DNA of 5,590 nucleotides from Betaproteobacteria bacterium (GCA_016867955.1 VGIE01000175.1:1-5590), one strand, 5' to 3'; shown: positions 1 through 5,521, numbered from the stretch's first letter. Notes: generated by a model from the sequence alone, not told the origin. Numbers and translations are program-made.

Positions 1-160
1 TCAGTCACTAGCACTGTGGAAGGCAAAAAATTGAGGGGTCCCAAAATGAACCGCTCCCCGGCTTGTAGATCATGGCCTGCGCGTGTCTTGGTTCAGCGGA
101 AACAGGAATTCATCGGTCCCATTGTTAGCGAGTCAAGTGGTCGACGTCGTGTCGAGGACA

Positions 161-179
161 TCGCGGCATCCTGCCGCGA
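161..179. repeat. 8-bp GC-rich hairpin
   Basis: TCGCGGCA (161-168) and TGCCGCGA (172-179) are perfect inverted repeats separated by TCC. No T-tract follows on either strand, so a standard intrinsic terminator is not supported. A structural or protein-binding palindrome is possible. Confidence 0.5.
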
Positions 180-203
180 AGGTTTATCGCTTTCGTGCAA
201 ATC

Positions 204-254
204 CCGAAGGAAGGATAGCGGCCGCCTCGAGGTGAGGCGCCGCCGTTCCTTCGG
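204..254. repeat. Long two-tier hairpin downstream of the IS3 element
   Basis: CCGAAGGAA (204-212) pairs perfectly with TTCCTTCGG (246-254). Inside it GCGGC (218-222) pairs with GCCGC (239-243), and GCCTC (224-228) pairs with GAGGC (234-238), with GAGGT as the loop. The whole is a roughly 50-base hairpin with one internal loop and one bulged base. It lies about 90 bases beyond the end of the minus-strand orfB, so it could stop or stabilise transcripts, but no strong U-tract follows on either strand. The role is not known. Confidence 0.55.
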
Positions 255-343
255 TCTTTGCCCCTGAGTCAGCGCTCGGGTCGCACCTCTGCGTTGCCCT
301 ATCCTCTGCTCAGGTCGTGGTTCATTCTAGCACGTTTCAGTTG

Positions 344-1261
344 TCAAGCAACATTGGCGCTGGAAGTTGGTGCCGCTTGTCGCCGAGCTCGTGCCTCCTC
401 GAGTTTCCGGTCACGTTCCGCGTGGATCTCGGGCGCCAGTCCGTTCAGCTTATCAGCCGGAGTGACATAGCCGATCGCGCTGTGCAAGCGGACGTGGTTG
501 TAGTACGTCACGTAGTCTTGGATCCTTCGGCGCGCCTCTTCGATGGATTCCGGACAGCAGGGACGGATGCACTCTTGTTTCACCGATCCATGCCAACGTT
601 CGAGCTTGCCATTGCTCTGGGGGTAGTAGGGCGCCGTGCGCACGTGCGTCAGCCCCTGCAGGCGAATGAACGACTTGAAGTCGTAGGCAATGAACTGCGG
701 ACCATTGTCACTGACGATTCGGGGTTTGGCCCCGGGGCACTTTTCCAGCGCCCGCTGCAGCACCATCTCCACATCGATTTCCTTGGAACTTTCGCGGATT
801 TCCCAATGCACAATGTAGCGACTATAGCCATCGAGTACCGTGATGAGGAAGTAAAAGGTGCCGGCCAAGTTGACGTAACTGACATCGATGTGCCAATGGC
901 CGTGGGGGCCATCGGGTTGGACGAAGCCTGTTCCTTTCTTGCTGGGTGCCCAGCGACGCCGGTCGAGTCGCCCAGCGGCCTTCAGGACGCGGTAAGTCGT
1001 AGCGGGACTCACGGCGGCGATATCGTCGTCCAGCATCATGAACGTCAGGCGTCGATAACCTTCCGAGGGGTGTCGGTCGTGGTAGGCCACGATGGCTTCA
1101 CGTTCCCAAGCTTCCAGCCAGTAATCCCGCGGGATCTGGCCGTTGTGCGCATTGACTTTGCCGTAACGACGTTTCCACGAGTGAAACTTGCTCAGGGCCA
1201 ACCCCAGCCATAGTACCAGCTGCCAGGCGGGCAACTCCGCTCGCGTGGTCCAGTACTTCAC
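344..1261 (-). CDS. IS3-family transposase OrfB, DDE catalytic part
   Basis: This is the catalytic half of an IS3 transposase, which cuts and joins the element ends. Read from GTG at 1261 it is 305 residues. A HTH_21-like region (about residues 45-95, with HPSEGYRRL) precedes an rve/RNase-H-fold integrase core. The triad is visible: D126 in HIDVSYV, D185 in VSDNGPQF and E221 in NGKLERWHG, giving the IS3 spacing D58D35E. K228, seven residues after the glutamate, fits the family. The tail is basic and alanine-rich. The open frame continues upstream of 1261 to the slippery site at 1327 (reading SQWGTLKGCW and onward), so most functional product is probably a 429-residue OrfAB fusion (102 residues of OrfA plus 327). 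The GTG at 1261 is only the first available start and has little support as a true initiation site. No disrupting stop is seen, so the gene looks intact. Confidence 0.92.
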   Translation of the reverse strand: MKYWTTRAELPAWQLVLWLGLALSKFHSWKRRYGKVNAHNGQIPRDYWLEAWEREAIVAYHDRHPSEGYRRLTFMMLDDDIAAVSPATTYRVLKAAGRLDRRRWAPSKKGTGFVQPDGPHGHWHIDVSYVNLAGTFYFLITVLDGYSRYIVHWEIRESSKEIDVEMVLQRALEKCPGAKPRIVSDNGPQFIAYDFKSFIRLQGLTHVRTAPYYPQSNGKLERWHGSVKQECIRPCCPESIEEARRRIQDYVTYYNHVRLHSAIGYVTPADKLNGLAPEIHAERDRKLEEARARRQAAPTSSANVA

Positions 1262-1289
1262 GTAATCGACGATCTGGTCGCGGATATCG

Positions 1290-1333
1290 TGGGGAACCCA
1301 ACATCCTTTCAGAGTTCCCCATTGGCTTTTTTT
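1290..1333 (-). promoter_or_regulatory. Programmed -1 ribosomal frameshift signal joining orfA and orfB
   Basis: On the minus strand the orfA codons TCA AAA AAA contain seven consecutive A (1333-1327) followed by G, an A_AAA_AAA heptamer. Five bases later TGGGGAAC (1321-1314) pairs perfectly with GTTCCCCA (1297-1290). The 16-base loop holds the orfA stop codon. Slipping back one base re-reads the next codon as AGC (1327-1325) and enters the orfB frame, which is open from there to 344. Slippery run, short spacer and downstream stem are the standard parts of IS3-family frameshifting. Confidence 0.88.
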
Positions 1334-1632
1334 GACTTGACATTCTCCTCCATGAGCTCGGCGATAACCTCGTTTTTGTTGGCCAGTTTCGCCTCAAGCA
1401 GGGCGATCCGCCGCTTGTCCGCATGGTCCACCATCTGAAGCCGTTTGGGGCCCTTGGACCGCTCAAACGCCTTCTCCGCTTGGTCGAGGACTTGCTTGAC
1501 CCACAAATGAATCAAGCTCGGCTGGATCTCGTGCTCGGCCGCCAAATCACTAACCGGCACCTTGTCCGCCAGGTGCCGCCGTACCACCTTGGCCTTGAAC
1601 TCGTCCGAGAAATGTCTGCGATTCGTGCCCAT
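1309..1632 (-). CDS. IS3-family OrfA, helix-turn-helix protein
   Basis: This is a 107-residue OrfA. Residues 5-50 match the HTH_Tnp_1 pattern (RRHFSDEFKAKVV, then a turn around VSDLAAEHEIQPSLIHLWVKQ), which binds the IS ends. Residues about 70-98 form a leucine-zipper-like coiled coil (RRIALLEAKLANKNEVIAEL) used for multimerisation in this family. The start is ATG at 1632, chosen because AAGGGAGA lies at 1645-1638, about six bases upstream. The frame ends at TGA 1311-1309, just after a slippery run of seven A (1333-1327). Ribosomes slipping back one base there continue into orfB. Alone, OrfA would act as a binding protein or regulator; fused, it supplies the DNA-binding part of the transposase. 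Confidence 0.92.
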   Translation of the reverse strand: MGTNRRHFSDEFKAKVVRRHLADKVPVSDLAAEHEIQPSLIHLWVKQVLDQAEKAFERSKGPKRLQMVDHADKRRIALLEAKLANKNEVIAELMEENVKSKKANGEL

Positions 1633-1650
1633 GGAATTCTCCCTTCATTA

Positions 1651-1688
1651 GCGTTATGCTAACGCCGGAATGGAAAAATTCCAGTTCC
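1651..1688 (-). promoter_or_regulatory. Two hairpins in the leader of orfA
   Basis: GCGTTA (1651-1656) pairs with TAACGC (1660-1665) across a 3-base loop. Next to it TGGAA (1671-1675) pairs with TTCCA (1679-1683), extended by GGAA (1667-1670) and TTCC (1685-1688) with one bulged G. Both lie just upstream of the orfA ribosome binding site (1645-1638). They may limit translation from transcripts that enter from outside, a control known for several insertion sequences; here it is inference. The motif ATTAGCGTT at 1647-1655 recurs at 1724-1732. Confidence 0.4.
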
Positions 1689-1703
1689 ATCAGAGGCAAG
1701 ACA

Positions 1704-1731
1704 GTTTGACGATTGTCAACCGGATTAGCGT
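1704..1731. other. Spacer between the IS3 element and the four-gene element
   Basis: These 28 bases separate the provisional right end of the IS3 element from the left end of the four-gene element. They contain the small palindrome TTGAC (1706-1710) / GTCAA (1715-1719). No gene fits. The last bases before the element (…TTAGCGT) do not match the bases after its right end (GGGTTG…), so no target duplication is visible. Confidence 0.5.
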
Positions 1732-1765
1732 TGTGCCCCTCACTTAATTCTTGCGCACTTGGCGG
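1732..1765 (+). repeat. Left terminal inverted repeat of the four-gene element
   Basis: The first 12 bases (1732-1743) are identical to the right end read inward. The next 22 bases still match the right end at about 13 positions with one gap, including CTT at 1750-1752 and GC.CAC at 1753-1758. The TGA stop of gene D (1742-1740) lies inside the perfect part. Confidence 0.85.
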
Positions 1766-2906
1766 AATGAATTGGTTGAGGAATGGACCTCCGGGTGATC
1801 GAGAGGTCGTCGTGCTCAACGAGAGCACGACGGACTGCTCGACGATGAAAGACGGCACGTAACTTATCGGTCAGCGCGTCGCCCGCGGTGCAGGCGGCGG
1901 CGTAAAGTTCTTGTTCGGATTGTACCACGGCGGCACGGAAGGTGTTACGCTCGGCTGTGCCGAGCGTCGGGCGAGCCGCGAAGCGGGCCGCGGCCGTGCC
2001 GGCGACCAGGCCGTGCGGATAATGATCCTCGTTGGCCCAGACCAGCGCGGCGAACAGGTCGTCGCACGTCCAGTCGATGAGACGGTCGTGATGTGCGGCG
2101 ATGGTCTCGGTACGACGCTTCATCCCACCGATGCCGGCTTCGCAGGCGCCGTTGTAGCGCGGCATCCGCACCGGCGAGAACAAGGGTACAATCTGCCACC
2201 TCGCCAGCCACTCGGCGAACTGTTGACTGATGAACGCCGAGCCGTTGTCGCTCTTGAGGACTAGCGGCGGGCCGTGTTCGGCGACCAGTGCCTCCAACAC
2301 TGGTAACGCCTCGGCGGCCATGGCATCAGCAACCGGTGTCCACGCCAGTTGCATTCCGCTGGCCAGGTCCCGCACGGCCAGGATCTGGCTGAAGCAGCCG
2401 TCGATGGGCCGCGGCGGCTGGGAGTGGTCGATCGCCCAGACCGAACCGGGGCAAAGCCAGCGAAGTGTTTCGACGACGAGTCGATGCTCGGCTTGGAATT
2501 GCCGGCGATAACCTGCGAGCAAGTACGCCAGCACGCAGCGCGGCACGTCCGAACAGCAGGCCTGGAGCGTCGGCAAGCCGAGTCGTGGACCGGTTTCATC
2601 GAGCAGCGTCTCGACACTGACGCGCTCGCCATGCGTCACTTCGCGGCACGGTCGCCCACGCAGCCGCGGCACGAGTTCGCCGCGCACCTTGCGACGCTTC
2701 CAAGACGCTAGCGTCCGCGACGACACGCGGAGACAGAGCGCCGCACGGCGGCAGGAGGAGCTCTGCTCCTCGACGAAGCGGACGGCCTCGCGCCGAGCCT
2801 GGCATTCCTGCTCGCGCCGTGGCCCTTGCTGCGCGGCGTGTTCGCCGACACGCGAAGAGACCGGGGGCACTGCGGCAGCGCACGGCAGCAACGGCGCTGC
2901 GGTCAC
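1740..2906 (-). CDS. Gene D: second DDE (rve-type) transposase of the four-gene element
   Basis: This is a 388-residue transposase/integrase. Residues about 40-75 form a helix-turn-helix (AALCLRVSSRTLASWKRR), followed by a linker resembling the second DNA-binding segment of IS481/IS3 enzymes. The RNase-H-fold core follows with D160 in WAIDHSQPP, D220 in LKSDNGSAF and E256 in NGACEAGIGG, a D59D35E triad; K263 lies seven residues after the glutamate. A C-terminal region of about 100 residues is unplaced. The start is inferred: the same frame stays open far upstream, but there it overlaps genes B and C and reads as low-complexity G/R/A sequence. GTG at 2906-2904 overlaps the stop of gene C as GTGA, which suggests coupled translation, so I chose it. 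A later start would lose only the unconserved N-terminus. The stop lies in the left terminal repeat. Confidence 0.88.
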   Translation of the reverse strand: MTAAPLLPCAAAVPPVSSRVGEHAAQQGPRREQECQARREAVRFVEEQSSSCRRAALCLRVSSRTLASWKRRKVRGELVPRLRGRPCREVTHGERVSVETLLDETGPRLGLPTLQACCSDVPRCVLAYLLAGYRRQFQAEHRLVVETLRWLCPGSVWAIDHSQPPRPIDGCFSQILAVRDLASGMQLAWTPVADAMAAEALPVLEALVAEHGPPLVLKSDNGSAFISQQFAEWLARWQIVPLFSPVRMPRYNGACEAGIGGMKRRTETIAAHHDRLIDWTCDDLFAALVWANEDHYPHGLVAGTAAARFAARPTLGTAERNTFRAAVVQSEQELYAAACTAGDALTDKLRAVFHRRAVRRALVEHDDLSITRRSIPQPIHSAKCARIK

Positions 2907-3349
2907 TTCCTGCGCCGCTGCTTCTTCTTGCGGGGCGTCCGCCAGTTCGTTTTTTTTGCCGGCTCTGGCTGCTTGGCCAGCCGTGGCAGTTGCTGCGCTA
3001 ATTCGAGGCGCACGGTCTGAGCCGCCAATGCGCGCTGGAGCGTCGCGACCTCCGCCGCCAACTCGGCCGAGCGCTCCGAGTCCGCGCTCGAGGGCTGCGG
3101 CGGCCGGCCTCGCGGCTTGGGCTCGAGGTCCTCCAGGCAGACCTGCAACACGCGGTTCCGCAGCTTGTAGAACATGGCCTCGCTGATGCCCAGATGCTGA
3201 CACGCTCCCACGACCGTCACTTGACCAGAGAGCGTCTCGAGGATCAGCTCCAGACGTTCTTTCGCGCTCGTCGACCCGTCCAGGCGTTCGACCAGCGCCG
3301 GTCCCAAGGGCTTCCGTCCTGCCACGAGTTGAGCCTCCGTGAAGAACAT
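2903..3349 (-). CDS. Gene C: small basic HTH/coiled-coil transposition protein
   Basis: The product has 148 residues. Residues about 30-70 look like a helix-turn-helix (ERLELILETL, then GACQHLGISEAMFYKLRNR), the fold used by OrfA-like proteins to bind element ends. A KPRGRPP linker with an AT-hook-like core follows at 78-84. A likely coiled coil spans about 92-122 (alanine, leucine, glutamate), and the C-terminus is strongly basic (KKTNWRTPRKKKQRRRK). Residues 28-84 align almost without gaps with residues 27-84 of gene B, about 22 identities in 57. ATG at 3349 has no well-placed ribosome binding site. It lies one codon after the TGA of gene B in the same frame, so reinitiation or readthrough from B is likely. 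The stop overlaps the GTG of gene D. A role as DNA-binding partner of transposase A or D is inference. Confidence 0.8.
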   Translation of the reverse strand: MFFTEAQLVAGRKPLGPALVERLDGSTSAKERLELILETLSGQVTVVGACQHLGISEAMFYKLRNRVLQVCLEDLEPKPRGRPPQPSSADSERSAELAAEVATLQRALAAQTVRLELAQQLPRLAKQPEPAKKTNWRTPRKKKQRRRK

Positions 3350-3352
3350 GAA

Positions 3353-3931
3353 TCACGCCGGACATGGGCGGACCTCCTCCGCGCCAGGTAGTAGCGCTGT
3401 TGGTTGTAGCGAAGATGGATCCGATTCGCCAGCGTCTGCGGATACTTCGGCCGCATCGGCCTGCGCTTGCAATGAGCGTGCGGCCTTCAGTGCCCGCACG
3501 ATCGGGCGGCGTTTCTTCCGCCCCAGCGGGTCGTGCTCGGGTGCTGTGGACTTCGCGGGAGTGGCCATCGCCAGTCCCAGCGTGCGCTGCGTGACGCGCA
3601 CGAGCGCCTCCTGCCGGGCGCACTGGCGGTGAGCCGCGGCCAGTTGTTTTTCCAGCAGTTTCACGCGGTTCTCCAGCGAGGGCTGCTTGCCCATCGGGCG
3701 CGGCGCCAAGGACGCCACCAGACCTTCCAGCGCCCGCGATTCCAGTTGATAATAACGCGGCAGCGAGATCGACAGCGCCTGCGATGCGTCGGGCGGCGAA
3801 CGCATGCCAGCCAATACTTCCAGGATCGTGGCTGCCAGCCGCTGCGCTTCGCTGGGCGTCTTGGCCGGCCGCGAAATGCGCTTCGCGGCCGGCTTGGACT
3901 CGGGCTTCGTCTTCGTTGTTTTCTTCTTCAT
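3353..3931 (-). CDS. Gene B: small basic HTH/coiled-coil transposition protein
   Basis: The product has 192 residues. The N-terminus is rich in lysine (MKKKTTKTKPESKP). Residues about 27-68 form a probable helix-turn-helix (AQRLAATILEVL, then ASQALSISLPRYYQLESR). A proline/basic linker (APRPMGKQP) leads into a likely coiled coil at about 86-120. A second basic patch (GRKKRRPIVRALKAAR) lies at 137-152, and the last 40 residues look disordered. It is a paralogue of gene C over the helix-turn-helix and linker. ATG at 3931 is well supported: AAGGAG lies about seven bases upstream, and the codon overlaps the stop of gene A as ATGA. The likely role, by position and composition, is sequence-specific binding of the element ends or regulation of the transposases. 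I do not recognise a named family. Confidence 0.8.
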   Translation of the reverse strand: MKKKTTKTKPESKPAAKRISRPAKTPSEAQRLAATILEVLAGMRSPPDASQALSISLPRYYQLESRALEGLVASLAPRPMGKQPSLENRVKLLEKQLAAAHRQCARQEALVRVTQRTLGLAMATPAKSTAPEHDPLGRKKRRPIVRALKAARSLQAQADAAEVSADAGESDPSSLQPTALLPGAEEVRPCPA

Positions 3932-5499
3932 GATGCGGCTCCTTCGTCGGCCGCAGGCCGCTGCTGGGCCAGATAATCATCCAGCGCCGACACGCCCGGC
4001 GGCAGTTCGGTGGGCAGCGCGCCGTACGACTCCGGCACGCCTTGCGGACAGACGGCTGGCGGCAGTTCGGTCGGCGTGACGTGCGGCGCTGGCGGCGATA
4101 TAAGTTCGATCTCCTCGCGCACCTGGCCCGCTTGTTGCAACACTACCCGATCCCCTTGCTGATGCACGCTGAATGGCTGGCCCGCGACCTGCCCCGTCAA
4201 GTAGAACGGCTGTTTAGGAACGCCGTGACGGGCCAGTTCCAGCGCGTTGGCCGTGACACGCTCTTTCAACGTGGAGAGGACCTCTGGCGCGGCCTGGAAG
4301 AATCGATCGGCCGGAACCAGGCCGTCGATCCCCGAATGCACGCGTTGGAAGTTGTAGTGGTCGATGAACAGCCCGATGCGGCGCCGTGCATCTTCCAGGT
4401 CTAAGAACACCGCGCTCTCGATACACTCGCGCCACAGCGTGCCCCAAAAGCGTTCGATCTTACCCAGCGTCTGCGGCCGCTTCGGTCGGGCCACGATCTG
4501 CCGGATGCCGAGCTTCTCCAGCTCGCGCGTGAACTGGCTCTTCCCGCGCCACGTGACATACTGCGTGCCATTGTCGGTGAGGATCTCGGCCGGCACGCCG
4601 TACCCGGCAATCGCCGCCCGCACGACTTCGATCACTAGCGCCGTCGATTGACTCCCATGCAGTCCATAGCCAGTTAGGAACCGGCTGTGGTCGTCCATGA
4701 AGGCCACCAGATAGACCCGCCGGTTCTGCCGCTTCAAGACGAATGTGAACAGGTCGGTCTGCCACAGCTGATTGGGCGCGGCCCGCTCGAAGCGGCGGAC
4801 ATGATCCGGATGCGGGCGCGTCGGCTGTTCGACCAGTTCATAGCCGGACTCGCGCAATACACGAGCCACGGCGTTGGGGCTGGCCGGCAGCGCCGGCCCA
4901 CGCACCAGCATGTCGCTGATCCGCTCGCAGCCCCAATCCGGATGCGACTGCTTGAGCATTAAGATCGTCCGCTTCGTGAGCTCCGGCAGCTTGCTCCCTT
5001 TCTTGACTCCTTTGGGCTGGTCCATCAGGCCCGCCGGACCGAGCTCTTCGAAACGCCGCTTCCAGGCGTAGAGCGTCTGCCGCGAGATGTTCACCAGCGC
5101 GCCAAAGTCCCGCGCCGGCAGGCCACTCCGCTGCCACGTGTCCAGCAGCAACAGCTTCTGCGCGGGTGAGAGTGGCATCACGGGCCGTTCGACCGCCGGC
5201 GCCAGCGTACCACGCCGCCGCGCCTTGAGGTTCGGTGGCAGCGGCGCATCCTCGGCCCAGGAGAGCGAGTCCGGCAGCCCTGTGACTTCGTCGGTCGACT
5301 GCCGGGCAGGCGGACGGTCCTCCTCCCAAACGTCGGCCGGATCGAGGCCGCCAGGCATCACAGTCTCCACGTCCGGCGGCACCCCTGGTCCCGACGGCGG
5401 GCCCGCGGGTAAAGACAACTTTTCGCTACGCTCAAAGTTGTCTTTACCCGCGACTTGGTTTAGCACTTCCTCAGATGGATACTTCTGCTCTTCGTTCAT
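3928..5499 (-). CDS. Gene A: DDE transposase, IS481-like, with extended tails
   Basis: The product has 523 residues. Residues 1-108 are proline-rich, probably disordered and include a palindrome-encoded stretch. A helix-turn-helix lies at about 111-155 (SPAQKLLLLDTWQRSG, then ALVNISRQTLYAWKRR), and a second DNA-binding segment at about 170-225 (LKQSHPDWGCERISDML). The integrase core has D249 in WQTDLFTF, D309 in ILTDNGTQY and E349 in LGKIERFWG, a D59D39E triad with four extra residues compared with the usual 35. A small beta-rich domain (about 430-465, GDRVVLQQAGQVREEIEL) and a proline-rich tail with two PTELPP motifs end the protein. IS481 enzymes are usually shorter, about 300-400 residues. 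ATG at 5499 was chosen because AAGGAG lies at 5511-5506. An upstream in-frame ATG at 5529 would add ten residues but has a poorly spaced site. The stop overlaps gene B. Confidence 0.9.
   Translation of the reverse strand: MNEEQKYPSEEVLNQVAGKDNFERSEKLSLPAGPPSGPGVPPDVETVMPGGLDPADVWEEDRPPARQSTDEVTGLPDSLSWAEDAPLPPNLKARRRGTLAPAVERPVMPLSPAQKLLLLDTWQRSGLPARDFGALVNISRQTLYAWKRRFEELGPAGLMDQPKGVKKGSKLPELTKRTILMLKQSHPDWGCERISDMLVRGPALPASPNAVARVLRESGYELVEQPTRPHPDHVRRFERAAPNQLWQTDLFTFVLKRQNRRVYLVAFMDDHSRFLTGYGLHGSQSTALVIEVVRAAIAGYGVPAEILTDNGTQYVTWRGKSQFTRELEKLGIRQIVARPKRPQTLGKIERFWGTLWRECIESAVFLDLEDARRRIGLFIDHYNFQRVHSGIDGLVPADRFFQAAPEVLSTLKERVTANALELARHGVPKQPFYLTGQVAGQPFSVHQQGDRVVLQQAGQVREEIELISPPAPHVTPTELPPAVCPQGVPESYGALPTELPPGVSALDDYLAQQRPAADEGAAS
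3998..4071 (-). repeat. 14-bp direct repeat in the tail of gene A
   Basis: GGCGGCAGTTCGGT occurs at 3998-4011 and again at 4058-4071, exactly 60 bases (20 codons) apart. It encodes the repeated PTELPP motif in the C-terminal tail of transposase A. Confidence 0.7.
5404..5452. repeat. REP-like perfect palindrome inside gene A
   Basis: Arms 5404-5422 and 5434-5452 are perfect 19-bp inverted repeats (each containing AAAGACAACTTT or its complement) around an 11-base loop, TCGCTACGCTC. It lies within the N-terminal coding region of gene A and keeps the frame, encoding roughly VAGKDNFERSEKLSLPA. Nothing about the transposase fold requires it. It looks like an intragenic palindromic repeat inserted in frame, or a regulatory hairpin in the early message. 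Confidence 0.85.
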
Positions 5500-5505
5500 G
5501 ACTTT

Positions 5506-5521
5506 CTCCTTCAGCAAGGAG
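5506..5521 (-). promoter_or_regulatory. Hairpin masking the gene A ribosome binding site
   Basis: On the minus strand CTCCTT (5521-5516), loop GCTG, then AAGGAG (5511-5506) form a perfect 6-bp stem. AAGGAG is also the Shine-Dalgarno site for the ATG at 5499, six bases downstream. Folding would hide the site and hold down transposase synthesis, as known for other insertion sequences. The action here is inference. Confidence 0.55.

Larger units (their letters stand above)
1..341. other. Non-coding flank with no convincing gene
   Basis: I find no protein-coding gene here. The short open frames have composition typical of chance frames, no recognisable motif and no good ribosome binding site. 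The stretch holds two strong inverted repeats (161-179 and 204-254), listed separately. It may be host intergenic DNA or the remnant of an older mobile element; nothing in it settles which. Confidence 0.6.
342..1703 (-). mobile_element. IS3-family insertion sequence, ends provisional
   Basis: The element contains orfA and orfB in the usual IS3 arrangement, joined by a frameshift signal, which makes the family assignment safe. The ends are less certain. On the left, 342-365 begins TGTC and contains CTGGAA. The right end read inward from 1703 on the minus strand also begins TGTC and contains CTGGAA about 15 bases further in. I count about 16 matches over 24 positions with one gap. This gives an element of about 1.36 kb, a normal IS3 size, with the orfB stop inside the left repeat. 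No clear 3-5 bp target duplication flanks these positions. The heptamer TTGTCAA at 341-347 and 1713-1719 is an alternative boundary clue. Confidence 0.6.

Noticed and set aside
47..95. TGAACCGCTCCCCGG at 47-61, similar to some IS3/IS407-type ends, with GGTTCA at 90-95
   Set aside because: The match is short, there is no partner end at a sensible distance, and the orfB stop near 344 suggests the local IS3 element ends closer to 342.
16..267. 83-residue plus-strand open frame in the left flank
   Set aside because: It has no ribosome binding site, no recognisable domain, and runs through both hairpins; it is probably a chance frame.
317..1213. 298-residue plus-strand open frame
   Set aside because: It lies antisense to the orfB transposase, which has a full DDE triad. 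The plus-strand translation has no family resemblance.
1691..1719. TTGACA (1719-1714, minus strand) as a -35 box for orfA
   Set aside because: The best -10 candidate is TCTGAT at 19 bases spacing, matching only four of six positions. This is too weak to list as a promoter.
341..1719. TTGTCAA at 341-347 and 1713-1719 as a target site duplication of the IS3 element
   Set aside because: Taking it as the duplication would place the element ends at bases without matching inverted repeats or TG/CA ends, and seven bases is long for IS3.
2907..3980. Long upstream extension of the gene D reading frame, giving a 746-residue frame, including an ATG at 3365 with GGAGG seven bases upstream
   Set aside because: It overlaps genes B and C in another frame and reads as low-complexity G, R, A and P residues with no motif, while B and C show matching helix-turn-helix patterns. 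High GC content explains the lack of stops. The real gene D most likely starts at 2906.
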